Source: Parvicella sp963922585 (GTDB taxonomy: Bacteria; Bacteroidota; Bacteroidia; Flavobacteriales_D; Parvicellaceae). Taken from it: 15,782 nt of DNA. This document shows, piece by piece, positions 1 through 7,239 of the stretch; position 1 is the stretch's first letter; each line of letters starts with the position of its first letter. Below the pieces are notes generated by a model. That model was not told where the DNA came from and did no database searches. It was given only the letters and a program-made list of their open reading frames with translations. The translations under genes and the position numbers were made by a program. Location of the stretch: positions 1 through 15,782 of the forward strand of contig CAWUIK010000071.1 in the NCBI GenBank assembly GCA_963922585.1, read 5' to 3'.

Positions 1-427
1 AGTAATAACCAATATACAACATTTGTCCATTAGGAGTTTTTGCCATACATTTTCCGTTTAACAGACCGTTTGAGTATTCATTTTCACTTTGTAAAATTCC
101 ATTGGGATGGTAAGCTGTCCAAACGCCTTCTCTTTTGCCATTAACTATTGTTCCCATTACTTTGATGGTACTATCAGGGTAAAAGAATTGATAATCGCCA
201 TCATTAAGATTATCAGTTTCATATGTATCAGTAATGATAACATCGCCTGGGCTTGCATTGCTTTTTAGTGAGTCTAACAAAATATCAGAACTTGATTTTT
301 CAATGTTTATTGGATTGGTTGTAGTAGCTTTTACTTGAGTTCTATCTTCTTCATTTTTACACCCAGTGATAAAAACGACAAAAAATAATAGTGCCAATAT
401 TAATATTGTTGATGATTTGTGAACCAT
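1..427 (-). CDS. MORN-repeat-like lipoprotein, 3' end cut off by window edge
   Basis: The frame opens at ATG 427 and runs without a stop to the window edge, giving 142 codons of an incomplete gene. Residues 4-22 are hydrophobic and end in a lipobox-like ITGC with Cys23, so the product is probably a lipoprotein. After a polar linker, residues from about 75 onward carry repeated G-x-W-x-x-Y-x-x-x-G type units (NGKREGVWTAYHPNG, then YSNGLLNGKC). This is the pattern of MORN/YwqK-like proteins, which are common in Bacteroidota and of unknown cellular role. A good -7 promoter box lies 22 bases upstream. I am confident that it is a real gene and fairly confident of the repeat family; the function is unknown. 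Confidence 0.8.
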   Translation of the reverse strand, partial: MVHKSSTILILALLFFVVFITGCKNEEDRTQVKATTTNPINIEKSSSDILLDSLKSNASPGDVIITDTYETDNLNDGDYQFFYPDSTIKVMGTIVNGKREGVWTAYHPNGILQSENEYSNGLLNGKCMAKTPNGQMLYIGYY

Positions 428-448
428 TTTTTCTTGATTATTAATATA

Positions 449-483
449 CAAAGATAAGTAAACAGATGAAAAATAATACAAAA
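449..483 (-). promoter_or_regulatory. Candidate Bacteroidota promoter for the MORN lipoprotein gene
   Basis: On the minus strand TATCTTTG (449-456) matches the -7 consensus TAnnTTTG exactly, and TTTTG (479-483) lies 22 bases upstream as a possible -33 element. The expected start of transcription is near 443, leaving a leader of about 16 bases. Confidence 0.5.
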
Positions 484-505
484 TATATGGTAATTATAGA
501 AATAA

Positions 506-540
506 AAAAACGGTTGCTCTTAGTAAGGACAACCGTTTTT
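506..540 (-). terminator. Intrinsic terminator after the DUF5684-like gene
   Basis: An 11-bp perfect stem (506-516 with 530-540, core ACGGTTG/CAACCGT) has a 13-base loop. Read on the minus strand it is followed by a T-rich run (TTTTTTTATTTC counting the stem end). It lies 21 bases after the stop of the minus-strand gene ending at 561 and before the promoter of the next gene, so it separates two transcription units. Confidence 0.8.
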
Positions 541-560
541 AAAAAAATATCTATTTATGA

Positions 561-923
561 TTATGAATCTAATATATCTGGATCTGACATATCAGCAGCA
601 TCTTCATATTGAGCATCGCCAAAGCCTAACATTGGCCAAAATATTGGGGCTAACAAAGTCATTCCAACACCGAAACCTGCTCCTTTTCCAAACTTTTTTG
701 CAATTTCAATGTTAATAACAAACATTGCAATGTAATTGATTAGTGGAATAAAGAATAACACAACCCACCACATAGGTTTTTTAGAAATCTCAACCATAAC
801 AACTAAGTTGTAAATAGGAATGATGGCAGCCCAACCTGGCTTGCCTGCTTTAGAAAAAACTTTCCAAAATCCAGCTATAACAACAACTATTACAGCTAAG
901 TAAATAATAATTAAAAATTCCAT
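561..923 (-). CDS. Small integral membrane protein, DUF5684-like
   Basis: This 120-residue protein has three or four hydrophobic segments: residues 2-20, about 30-45, 52-72 and 85-101. The motif KAGKPGWAAIIPIYN (about 25-39) is typical of the DUF5684 group of small membrane proteins, a module also seen at the N-terminus of some Bacteroidota signal peptidase I proteins. No peptidase Ser/Lys motif is present, so it is the stand-alone module and its role is unknown. The acidic tail (about 104-118, many Asp/Glu) is probably cytosolic or flexible. It is a single-gene unit with a strong promoter at 951-980 and a terminator at 506-540. The start is fixed by the promoter position: transcription should begin near 945. 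Confidence 0.85.
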   Translation of the reverse strand: MEFLIIIYLAVIVVVIAGFWKVFSKAGKPGWAAIIPIYNLVVMVEISKKPMWWVVLFFIPLINYIAMFVINIEIAKKFGKGAGFGVGMTLLAPIFWPMLGFGDAQYEDAADMSDPDILDS

Positions 924-950
924 AGTTTATAATTTTAGTTAATAATTACA

Positions 951-980
951 CAAACATAAGAAAAATATTTAATTACAAAA
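951..980 (-). promoter_or_regulatory. Strong candidate promoter for the DUF5684-like gene
   Basis: Minus-strand TTTTG (976-980) is followed after 17 bases by TATGTTTG (951-958), a full match to the Bacteroidota -33/-7 consensus at normal spacing. It lies 28 bases upstream of ATG 923. Confidence 0.65.
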
Positions 981-1015
981 CATTAAAAATGTGTTTTAAT
1001 ATTTTTTGATAAACC

Positions 1016-1771
1016 TTACTTGTAGTTTATATTCTTAATCGACTTACTCATAGGCACATCTTTGTGGCTTTTGTATGTTCCTAATATTTTGTCTCCAATA
1101 TTATTGGTAATGCCCCACCAATAGTTTTCATTTCTGTAATGATGTAATTGATGAGCCGTTTTGAGTTTGTTGCTCCAAGGAAAGATGTGTTTGTATCCTG
1201 GTATATGATGTCCTAAGTGCATCCATTCGTAATGTAGATAATAAACAATTACACCCAACAAAAAAACTGTTGAAATGCTCAAATTGAAGGTAAGCAATAG
1301 TGCCAATCCAAATAAGGCAACAAACAATATAATTACCGACAAAATTGGCGCAAAAATCAAAGGGACATGATTAGGATCTTCGTGGTGTCCGTAATGTAAT
1401 ACATTCATAAAATCTCTAAATGCCTTCATATTTCTTGCCCAACCGTAGCCAATCAACATCGTGTTTTTGCTCTCGTCAATTTTAAGTACTTGCATTTTTT
1501 TAGGCTCTCCAAACATTTCAGCATCAAGCCAATCTCCTTTTTTAAGCTCTTTTTGAAGTGGAACATCTTTTACGTTACCAATTTGAGCGTGAAGAATATA
1601 CTTATGGGCAAACCACTCAAAAAATGGAGCGATAATTACTGGTGCAAACAAAACATACCAATGTTCTTGAATGAAGTTGAACTTAAAAGCGACAAATCCT
1701 ACTGCTATTCCAATAGCAATATAAGTCCATACAGATGGATGTTTGAAATAATGTGCGGCTACTTTTTTCAT
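1016..1771 (-). CDS. Sterol desaturase / fatty acid hydroxylase superfamily membrane protein
   Basis: This 251-residue polytopic membrane protein carries the histidine clusters of non-haem di-iron hydroxylases: H56-x4-H61, H126-x2-H129-H130, H185-x2-H188-H189 and H207-x2-H210-H211. These proteins hydroxylate or desaturate lipids (sterols, fatty acids, carotenoids); the substrate here cannot be read from sequence. Hydrophobic segments lie near residues 17-30, 38-54, 137-162 and 166-180. Residues 62-120 form an unusually long polar stretch between the first two His clusters. I chose ATG 1771 (MKKVAAHY) rather than an in-frame ATG at 1828, because the extra 19 residues would be encoded by the promoter (-7 box 1817-1824) and look like noise. 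It appears to be a single-gene unit. Confidence 0.85.
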   Translation of the reverse strand: MKKVAAHYFKHPSVWTYIAIGIAVGFVAFKFNFIQEHWYVLFAPVIIAPFFEWFAHKYILHAQIGNVKDVPLQKELKKGDWLDAEMFGEPKKMQVLKIDESKNTMLIGYGWARNMKAFRDFMNVLHYGHHEDPNHVPLIFAPILSVIILFVALFGLALLLTFNLSISTVFLLGVIVYYLHYEWMHLGHHIPGYKHIFPWSNKLKTAHQLHHYRNENYWWGITNNIGDKILGTYKSHKDVPMSKSIKNINYK

Positions 1772-1816
1772 TGTTTTTTTTGTATTTGTTAATAAAAGTA
1801 GCGTGTGTAGTAAATT

Positions 1817-1824
1817 CAAAAGTA
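1817..1824 (-). promoter_or_regulatory. Candidate -7 element for the hydroxylase gene
   Basis: Minus-strand TACTTTTG matches TAnnTTTG exactly. It predicts transcription from about 1811 and a leader of about 40 bases to ATG 1771. No clear TTG at -33 was found. Confidence 0.4.
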
Positions 1825-1871
1825 ACAAATATTTTACAGAATAATAATAAAAAGTTTAGAAAAATAATTTG

Positions 1872-2486
1872 CTAAAAAAAGTGCCTCAAACCAAAACTTA
1901 CATTTCTAATGGGCGCAAATAACAAAACAGCGGATGGTCTTGCTATGTTTCCTATGCTTGCAAAACTTCTAAAAAAACCTAGACCCGCTTCATATTGAGT
2001 AAATAAAGATAGATTTTCTTTCAATGCATATCCAACACCAAGTAAAGGTGCTATTCCAACACCAAAATCATCACCTTGAAAAGGGCTCAACCTTACTTTT
2101 CTCAATGACATAGAATAAAAAAGATCGGCACCTACAACAAAATAAAAGTTGTTTTTGTAAAAATGTTTTTCTGCTCCTATGGTAAAATTAAAAGGAATAA
2201 AATCATGCTGGATTAAGTTTCCTTGGGGTCTTCTACTGTAGTTGAAAGAAATACTTGCTCTGTAATAGAAATCTTTACTTGAGTATTGAGAATAATCAAA
2301 GTAAACCTGTGGTCTATAGGCATTACTCATGGTAATACTTTCAAGTAAATTACTCACGCCATATCCAAAACTACGATTGAACTTTGATAAACTGTCTGTT
2401 TTGTATCTATCGTGCTGAGACCAAATTGAAGTTGTTCCAATAAATAAAAAAAGTGAGAGAATTGAAAAACGTCTAATTGTATACAT
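1872..2486 (-). CDS. Putative outer-membrane beta-barrel protein
   Basis: The product has 204 residues. Residues 1-23 (from MYTIRRFSIL to SIWSQ) form a signal peptide. The rest alternates polar and aromatic/hydrophobic residues and ends in FGLRHFF, with the terminal Phe expected of an outer-membrane barrel. No named family is recognised. The ATG at 2486 overlaps the last 14 bases of the upstream lipoprotein gene, which points to translational coupling. An in-frame ATG at 2555 would add 23 residues ahead of the signal peptide and is rejected. The pairing suggests that the two envelope proteins act together, which is inference only. Confidence 0.75.
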   Translation of the reverse strand: MYTIRRFSILSLFLFIGTTSIWSQHDRYKTDSLSKFNRSFGYGVSNLLESITMSNAYRPQVYFDYSQYSSKDFYYRASISFNYSRRPQGNLIQHDFIPFNFTIGAEKHFYKNNFYFVVGADLFYSMSLRKVRLSPFQGDDFGVGIAPLLGVGYALKENLSLFTQYEAGLGFFRSFASIGNIARPSAVLLFAPIRNVSFGLRHFF

Positions 2487-2901
2487 GCAATTGGTTGTTA
2501 TCCGGATTAAAAGTCGTGTTATATTGATACAAAGCAAATGTAGCAGGTCCTTCAATTACTGAACCATCAAAAATATGATATTTAGTGCCATCACAATCAC
2601 AATTTATAGTAAACCCTGTGCTGTCAACTTCTCCAGCTCCACATGCTTGCTCCACATTGTAAGTGCATCTTCTTTCGTATGCGTTTATTTTATCATACGT
2701 TTGTCTATACAAAATGAGTCCATTGTTACCTCCTGTAGCATACACCCAACCTCCAATAATATTGAGGTTTGAATAGGCAGGCAAAGATGTGTTGATATAC
2801 AAATCAATAGGAACATAAGGCATTTGATTTCTGTTTCTATTGCAATTCGATAAGAGCAATAACAAAATAACCAAACTTAAAATTATACTTGTACTTTTCA
2901 T
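2473..2901 (-). CDS. Rieske-like lipoprotein with altered cluster ligands
   Basis: The product has 142 residues: a signal peptide with lipobox LSNC (Cys20), then a mainly beta domain. The C-terminal half follows the Rieske [2Fe-2S] layout: RRCTYN (Cys79), INCDCDGTKY (Cys101, Cys103), then FDGSVIEGPA, which parallels the usual DG-x-V-x-x-GPA strand. The two cluster His are absent: Tyr81 stands where C-x-H needs His, and Asp104 where C-P-C-H needs His. Four cysteines (79, 87, 101, 103) remain and could form disulphides or bind metal. From memory, flavobacteria have a family of such lipoproteins with four Cys and no His, so this may be a family trait and not decay. It is the first gene of a two-gene unit with the barrel protein. 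Confidence 0.75.
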   Translation of the reverse strand: MKSTSIILSLVILLLLLSNCNRNRNQMPYVPIDLYINTSLPAYSNLNIIGGWVYATGGNNGLILYRQTYDKINAYERRCTYNVEQACGAGEVDSTGFTINCDCDGTKYHIFDGSVIEGPATFALYQYNTTFNPDNNQLHVYN

Positions 2902-2988
2902 GTATTTGTGTTTTTAATATTATACGATATTAAAACGTAAAATAATAAACAAATGATATTCAAGTTTCAACAAAAAACTGATTTTCAC

Positions 2989-3018
2989 TTGTAAAGTTAA
3001 TGATTTTCTTTAAATTTA
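2989..3018 (+). promoter_or_regulatory. Candidate promoter for the lysine-rich secreted protein gene
   Basis: TTG (2989-2991) is followed after 19 bases by TAAATTTA (3011-3018), a one-base variant of TAnnTTTG at consensus spacing. It lies 28 bases before ATG 3047. Confidence 0.4.
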
Positions 3019-3046
3019 CTCCTATTATTTTTAAATTTAATTCAAA

Positions 3047-3325
3047 ATGAAATATTGGATGGTCATAGTGTTTTTTATTGGTATGTCGAGTTTTTCGAGT
3101 GTTTCTTATGCACAAGAAGAACCTGTGAATAAGCATTATGAAAAAAAGAAAGAAAAAAGAGCCAAAGAAGCAAAAAAAGCAGAGGCTGAAATCCTTAAGC
3201 AACACGAAGATATTCAAACCAAAAACACCAAAAAAATGATGAAAGAGTCTAAAAAGAAATCCAAAAGACTCAAAAAAGGAAAGTCTAACGAGCCTTTTTA
3301 CAAAAAGTGGTTTATTAAGAAGTAA
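3047..3325 (+). CDS. Small secreted lysine-rich protein
   Basis: The product has 92 residues. Residues 1-22 form a clean signal peptide (MKYWMVIVFFIGMSS...SYAQ). The mature part is extremely basic, with runs such as EKKKEKRAKEAKKAEAE and MKESKKKSKRLKKGK that are likely helical. It ends in EPFYKKWFIKK; a PFYKKWF-type tail after a Lys-rich helix recurs in small Bacteroidota envelope proteins as far as I recall. The function is unknown; binding to acidic surface polymers or nucleic acid is conceivable. It is the only plus-strand gene in the first 10 kb and converges on the MATE gene. The signal peptide and the promoter on this strand argue against the overlapping minus-strand frame. Confidence 0.75.
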   Translation: MKYWMVIVFFIGMSSFSSVSYAQEEPVNKHYEKKKEKRAKEAKKAEAEILKQHEDIQTKNTKKMMKESKKKSKRLKKGKSNEPFYKKWFIKK

Positions 3326-3333
3326 AACTTTTT

Positions 3334-3366
3334 GTACAAAGTATTATGTTTTAGGTACAATGTATT
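3334..3366. repeat. Two 12-base direct repeats 21 bp apart
   Basis: GTACAAAGTATT (3334-3345) and GTACAATGTATT (3355-3366) differ at one base and start exactly 21 bp apart, about two helical turns. The first lies in a perfect 10-bp palindrome, TTTGTACAAA (3331-3340). They lie between two convergent genes; the role is unknown. Confidence 0.5.
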
Positions 3367-3495
3367 TTATAAATTACAACTAACGAAGAAACTTTAAGAC
3401 TGAAGAGAGAAACTTTTGTAAAAAGCACAAGGTCTTTGTTATTGGGTAAAGTGAATTAAATTTATTACTAGACCTAAACAAAGTTATTGTAATCT

Positions 3496-4863
3496 TTACA
3501 TTTCTCTCCTCATCATTTTCTGTAGTCCTTTGTGTAAAAAGTAATAACAAACCGCTGCGCTCAAAATATCTGCAATAGTGAAAGAGTACCAAATCCCATT
3601 GAGTCCCCAATAATGTGGTAAAACAACAACAAAAGGCACAAGAAAAAACAATTGCTTAGTAAGTGTCAAAAGTAAGGCTGGAACAGCCTTTCCTAAGGCT
3701 TGATAATAACTGGCGCCAACTAATTGAAAAACCACCAAAAAAGACCCCATAAAGACATAAAATATAGCTTTGGATGTTTCTGGAATGATATCAAGGGATT
3801 TTTCATCCACAAATAAATAAGGAATTTGGTCGCTAAACAGTAGTAATAAACCACATAGAAAAGAAGCAATAAAAAACCCTGAAATATTTGATAATCTTAT
3901 AACCTCTTGTACTCTATCGAATCTCTTTGCTCCATAATTATACCCTGCAATAGGAACTAAACCTTGAGCAATACCAATGAGAGGGAAAAATGCAAACATT
4001 GAAATACGAGTTGCAATGGCGTACACACTTATGGCATTTTCTCCACCGATTCCGTCCAAATTGCCATATACAAATAGTATATGATTCAATAAGACCACCA
4101 AAATACTTATGCTTCCTTGCCTTACTATACTTACAGAACCAATGCCCACAATTTCTTTTAAAATTGCTTTTCTTAATTTAAAAAGATGGAGCATTACTTT
4201 TAATTCTCCTTTTCCTGATAAATAAAAGTATAAAATATATCCTCCAGAAGAAAAGAATGAAATCGTAGTTGCCCAAGCAGCGCCTTCCATTCCCCAATCA
4301 AATCCATAGATGAAAATGGCATCCAAAATCATATTCAAAATAGAAGGAATCAAAAGCACCATCATCGCTTGATTGGCTTTGCCTTCGGCTCTTAAATTAT
4401 TGTTTCCTGTCATTGCCAAAGACAAAAAAGGAACTCCAATCATGGTGATGGAATAATAAATGTCTGAGGGTTCTTTTAATGCGCCCACAGCTCCAAAAAT
4501 TAATAAAATTTGGTCTTTGAAAATAAAACTTATCAAAGCAAAAAAAGAAATAACAATCAAGGCCAATGAAATCTGATTGTTGAAGGCCAAATTGGCTCTC
4601 TCTCTATCTTTTGCTCCAAAAGCTCTTGAAACTATTGAAGCACCTCCAATTCCTATCGCCATTCCAAAAGAGGACATCAAAAACGCAATTGGTGTAACAA
4701 TACTCACTGCGCCAACTCCAAACTTTCCTACAAATTGACCAACAAAAATAGTATCAACCAACATATTGATGGCCATCAAAGCAAAACCAATGGCAGCTGG
4801 TACTGCTTGTTGAATCAATAATTTGGAGATTTTTTCTGTTCCTAATAATTCGGACTTACTCAT
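3496..4863 (-). CDS. MATE family multidrug efflux transporter
   Basis: This 455-residue protein of about 12 transmembrane helices has the two-fold organisation and length usual for the MATE (MOP superfamily) cation-coupled drug exporters of the inner membrane. N-terminal features include KISKLLIQQAVPAAIGFALMA and, in helix 2, MLVDTIFVGQFVG. The repeat-2 counterpart includes RQGSISILVVLLNH and GIAQGLVPIAGYNYGAKR (about 300-317), whose QG-x-x-P-x-x-GYNYGA motif is characteristic of the MepA/DinF-like branch. It is the last gene of the MarR operon, and its ATG overlaps the stop of the phosphoesterase gene by 4 bases (ATGA). Placement behind MarR and a nitroreductase suggests export of toxic compounds, possibly aromatic or electrophilic; the substrate is not predictable. 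Confidence 0.93.
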   Translation of the reverse strand: MSKSELLGTEKISKLLIQQAVPAAIGFALMAINMLVDTIFVGQFVGKFGVGAVSIVTPIAFLMSSFGMAIGIGGASIVSRAFGAKDRERANLAFNNQISLALIVISFFALISFIFKDQILLIFGAVGALKEPSDIYYSITMIGVPFLSLAMTGNNNLRAEGKANQAMMVLLIPSILNMILDAIFIYGFDWGMEGAAWATTISFFSSGGYILYFYLSGKGELKVMLHLFKLRKAILKEIVGIGSVSIVRQGSISILVVLLNHILFVYGNLDGIGGENAISVYAIATRISMFAFFPLIGIAQGLVPIAGYNYGAKRFDRVQEVIRLSNISGFFIASFLCGLLLLFSDQIPYLFVDEKSLDIIPETSKAIFYVFMGSFLVVFQLVGASYYQALGKAVPALLLTLTKQLFFLVPFVVVLPHYWGLNGIWYSFTIADILSAAVCYYFLHKGLQKMMRREM

Positions 4864-6125
4864 GAAACATCCGAATTTAATTCAATGACAGTGATTTCTG
4901 GCCAAATCCCAACTCTACCGGGCATTCCTAAAAACCCAAAACCTCTATTGACATATAAAAATTGATTTTTCTTTTCGTAAAGTCCCGCCCATCTTGGATA
5001 TTTATATTTTACTGGGCTCCACTTAATCCCTGGAATTTCTATTCCAAACTGCATTCCATGCGTATGTCCAGATAAAGTTAAATCAATTTGTTTGTTATGA
5101 TCTACTACTTCAGCATCCCAATGACTTGGATCGTGAGACATTAGCAAGGTGAAATTATCATCAACCCCTTCAAGTGCTTTTTGCAAATCCCCGTGTTGAG
5201 GAAATGGAGGTAATCCCCAATTTTCAACTCCTACTAAATTAAAATGTTGACCGTCTTTTTCAACTTTTACATTTTCATTTCTCAACAAATGAAATCCTAA
5301 GTCTTTATGTTTTTGTATAAAACTTTCGAAATTTTCTTTCTTAGCATCTTCATTTTGCCAAGGAAAATAGTCTCCATAATCATGATTTCCTGTAATGCTA
5401 AAAATACCGTCTTTGGCTTTTATACCTCTCAAAACAGATAAGTAAGCATCTACTTCTTCTGCCCTATCATTTACCAAGTCTCCTGTAAATAAAACCAAAT
5501 CAGGATTTTGAGCATTGATCATCTCTATTCCCTTTTTAACTTGCTGTGGACTATCGAAAGACCCAGCATGAATGTCGCTAATGTGTACTATTTTATAGCC
5601 ATCAAAAATTTTAGGAAGGTTTTTGAATGCCAGTTTTTCTTTTTTGACTTTATAGTTGTATTTTCCTACTGTAATTCCATAAATCAAGGATAAAAATGGT
5701 AAAGCGGCTAATCCCAAACCTGCTTTAATTAAAAAAGATCTTCTGCCTTCTAAAGTGAGTTCTCCATTAAAACTACTGTTCAATTTCATCAGTTTGTCAG
5801 AAACCCAAACAAGAAACCTTGAGGTATCTATAAGAACTAAAATTCCTGAAAAGATAAGTTTGCTTACAATAACTGTAAAAGAAAGTCCAATAAACAAATT
5901 CATTGCTAATGTTCTTTGTACAAATGGTAAATTATTTTTACCCATATTATACATAGCGCTAAAAATGGCAAATAACACAAAAACAATAGACAAAAAATTG
6001 ATAATATTATAAAATATAGCATTCTTATTTTCTTTAAGAATAACTTTTAAGTTGAAATAGATGTACAACTCTGCCAGCCCATAAATCAAAATAATAATTA
6101 AAAATATGATTACTCTTGAACTCAT
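4860..6125 (-). CDS. Membrane-anchored calcineurin-like metallophosphoesterase (YkuE/YaeI type)
   Basis: The product has 421 residues. Three hydrophobic helices lie near residues 4-24, 39-60 and 74-98. Then comes GRRSFLIKAGLGLAALP (127-143), a twin-arginine-like motif leading into a fourth hydrophobic segment. The phosphoesterase domain starts near 165 and has all metal motifs: D184-x-H186 (DIHAG), GD216, GNHD 246-249, H331 (SHDP) and GHTHG with H354 and H356. Related proteins (YkuE, YaeI) are bimetal phosphodiesterases acting at the envelope; the substrate here is unknown. The domain is probably on the outer face of the inner membrane. The gene overlaps both operon neighbours by 4 bases (ATGA), so translation is likely coupled. 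Confidence 0.92.
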   Translation of the reverse strand: MSSRVIIFLIIILIYGLAELYIYFNLKVILKENKNAIFYNIINFLSIVFVLFAIFSAMYNMGKNNLPFVQRTLAMNLFIGLSFTVIVSKLIFSGILVLIDTSRFLVWVSDKLMKLNSSFNGELTLEGRRSFLIKAGLGLAALPFLSLIYGITVGKYNYKVKKEKLAFKNLPKIFDGYKIVHISDIHAGSFDSPQQVKKGIEMINAQNPDLVLFTGDLVNDRAEEVDAYLSVLRGIKAKDGIFSITGNHDYGDYFPWQNEDAKKENFESFIQKHKDLGFHLLRNENVKVEKDGQHFNLVGVENWGLPPFPQHGDLQKALEGVDDNFTLLMSHDPSHWDAEVVDHNKQIDLTLSGHTHGMQFGIEIPGIKWSPVKYKYPRWAGLYEKKNQFLYVNRGFGFLGMPGRVGIWPEITVIELNSDVS

Positions 6126-6754
6126 ATATTGATAATGTATTCAGATAAAGGAACTCTAACTTTAGGTAAATTTTGATTCGCGTCTTCTGCTGCTCGATAT
6201 CCAATAGGAAGCATCAAAACAGGAAATAGATTTAATTTTTGTAATTCTAAAATTTCCGAAACTTTTTCGGGAACAAATCCCTCCATAGGGCAACTATCCA
6301 CTTGTTCTAACGCACATGCAGTAAGCATCGTGCCTAAAGTTATATAAACTTGTTTTGCAGCCCAGTTGACTCTTGAATTATCGTCTTTTAAATTTGTAAT
6401 CCACTTATTTATTGAATTCTCAAATCCTGCTAAATTTTCGATCGGCAAATTTCTTGTAGTTGAAATTCTTTGGATATATTGATTTACTCTTTCGGTGCTA
6501 AAATTGGCATCTACACACAGCACCAATAAATGACTCGCGTCCGTAACTTGAGATTGGTTGAAACTTGCGCTTCTTATCTTTTCTCTCAAATGACTCGGCC
6601 TAACATTTATGATTTTTATAGGTTGAAAACCTAATGATGTCGCAGTTAAATTGGCTGCATATAGTATTCTTTGAACCGTTTCTTCAGGAACTATTTTGGT
6701 GGTATCAAATTTTTTGGTAGCATACCTCCACTTTAATGAATTGATATACCCCAT
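6122..6754 (-). CDS. Nitroreductase family NAD(P)H-dependent FMN oxidoreductase
   Basis: This 210-residue protein has the usual length of the NfsB/DrgA-like branch. The N-terminal WRYATKKFD (9-17) and the following ETVQRILYAANLTATSLGFQPIKI match the FMN-binding start of the fold. The stretch WAAKQVYITLGTMLTACALEQVDSCPMEGF (about 131-160) matches the conserved A-x-x-Q-x-x-x-x-L-x-x-M-x-x-A...E-G-F region. The C-terminal LPIGYRAAEDANQNLPKVR is the classic G-Y-R...D family end. Such enzymes reduce nitroaromatics, quinones or flavins in the cytosol; the natural substrate is unknown. The gene starts 2 bases after the MarR stop and overlaps the next gene by 4 bases, so it is probably controlled by MarR. 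Confidence 0.92.
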   Translation of the reverse strand: MGYINSLKWRYATKKFDTTKIVPEETVQRILYAANLTATSLGFQPIKIINVRPSHLREKIRSASFNQSQVTDASHLLVLCVDANFSTERVNQYIQRISTTRNLPIENLAGFENSINKWITNLKDDNSRVNWAAKQVYITLGTMLTACALEQVDSCPMEGFVPEKVSEILELQKLNLFPVLMLPIGYRAAEDANQNLPKVRVPLSEYIINI

Positions 6755-6756
6755 AA

Positions 6757-7209
6757 TTATCCTCTTAATTGATCCATCAAAGCAGAAAGTTTTTTAGCTT
6801 CTTTCTTTGTTAAATTATTAGAGAATTTTTCCGTAATATCAAAGGATTTATCCTGATCCAATTTCTTTAAAAAATCCAGTCCCAATTTTGTGATTTTTAC
6901 AAAAACCACCCTTCTGTCTTCGTCACACCTTCTCCTTTCTACATATTCAGCAGAAATTAACTTATCTGCCAAACGAGTAGTGTTAGGTGATTTTTCAATC
7001 ATACGGCTTTTCACATCATTCATAGCCATCCAATCTTTTGCACCTCTCAAAATCCTTAGAATGTTGTATTGTTGTGTGGTGATGTCGTACTTTTTTAACG
7101 AATCACTGTGTTGGTTTTTGAGCCAATTGGCCGTAAACATGATGTTTATTATCGCCCTTTGATGTTCCGTTTCAAATTTACTTTTAATTTCCTGATCTAT
7201 TGTTGCCAT
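6757..7209 (-). CDS. MarR family transcriptional regulator
   Basis: This 150-residue protein has the MarR winged-helix plan. An N-terminal dimer helix is followed by DITTQQYNILRILRG (42-56), helix-turn-helix residues about 64-90 (VKSRMIEKSPNTTRLADKL) and the wing VERRRCDEDRRVVFVKIT (89-106) with the signature D-x-R. A C-terminal dimer helix follows. Regulators of this family usually repress their own operon and release DNA on binding a small ligand or on cysteine oxidation; the only Cys is in the wing (RRRCDED). It is the first gene of a four-gene operon. Two perfect inverted repeats at 7215-7230 and 7240-7257 around the promoter are likely binding sites, so autoregulation is a good inference. 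Confidence 0.93.
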   Translation of the reverse strand: MATIDQEIKSKFETEHQRAIINIMFTANWLKNQHSDSLKKYDITTQQYNILRILRGAKDWMAMNDVKSRMIEKSPNTTRLADKLISAEYVERRRCDEDRRVVFVKITKLGLDFLKKLDQDKSFDITEKFSNNLTKKEAKKLSALMDQLRG

Positions 7210-7214
7210 AATAT

Positions 7215-7230
7215 TTTGTTGAGCAACAAA
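7215..7230. promoter_or_regulatory. Candidate MarR operator 1 (perfect inverted repeat)
   Basis: TTTGTTG (7215-7221) and CAACAAA (7224-7230) form 7-bp perfect arms around a 2-base centre, 6 bases upstream of the marR start. The repeat overlaps the -7 box and the expected start of transcription, an ideal position for repression. Confidence 0.55.
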
Positions 7231-7234
7231 GTTA
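7227..7234 (-). promoter_or_regulatory. Candidate -7 element of the marR operon
   Basis: Minus-strand TAACTTTG matches TAnnTTTG exactly and predicts a start near 7221, giving a leader of about 12 bases. The expected -33 region falls inside or next to the palindrome at 7240-7257. Confidence 0.5.
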
Positions 7235-7239
7235 TATAA

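Noticed and set aside
1490..1792. 100-codon plus-strand open frame opposite the hydroxylase gene
   Set aside because: It is antisense to a gene with clear di-iron motifs and has no family-like sequence.
2960..3217. 85-codon minus-strand frame opposite the lysine-rich protein
   Set aside because: It is made of Phe/Leu runs that mirror the Lys-rich AAA/AAG codons on the other strand; the plus-strand frame has a signal peptide and promoter.
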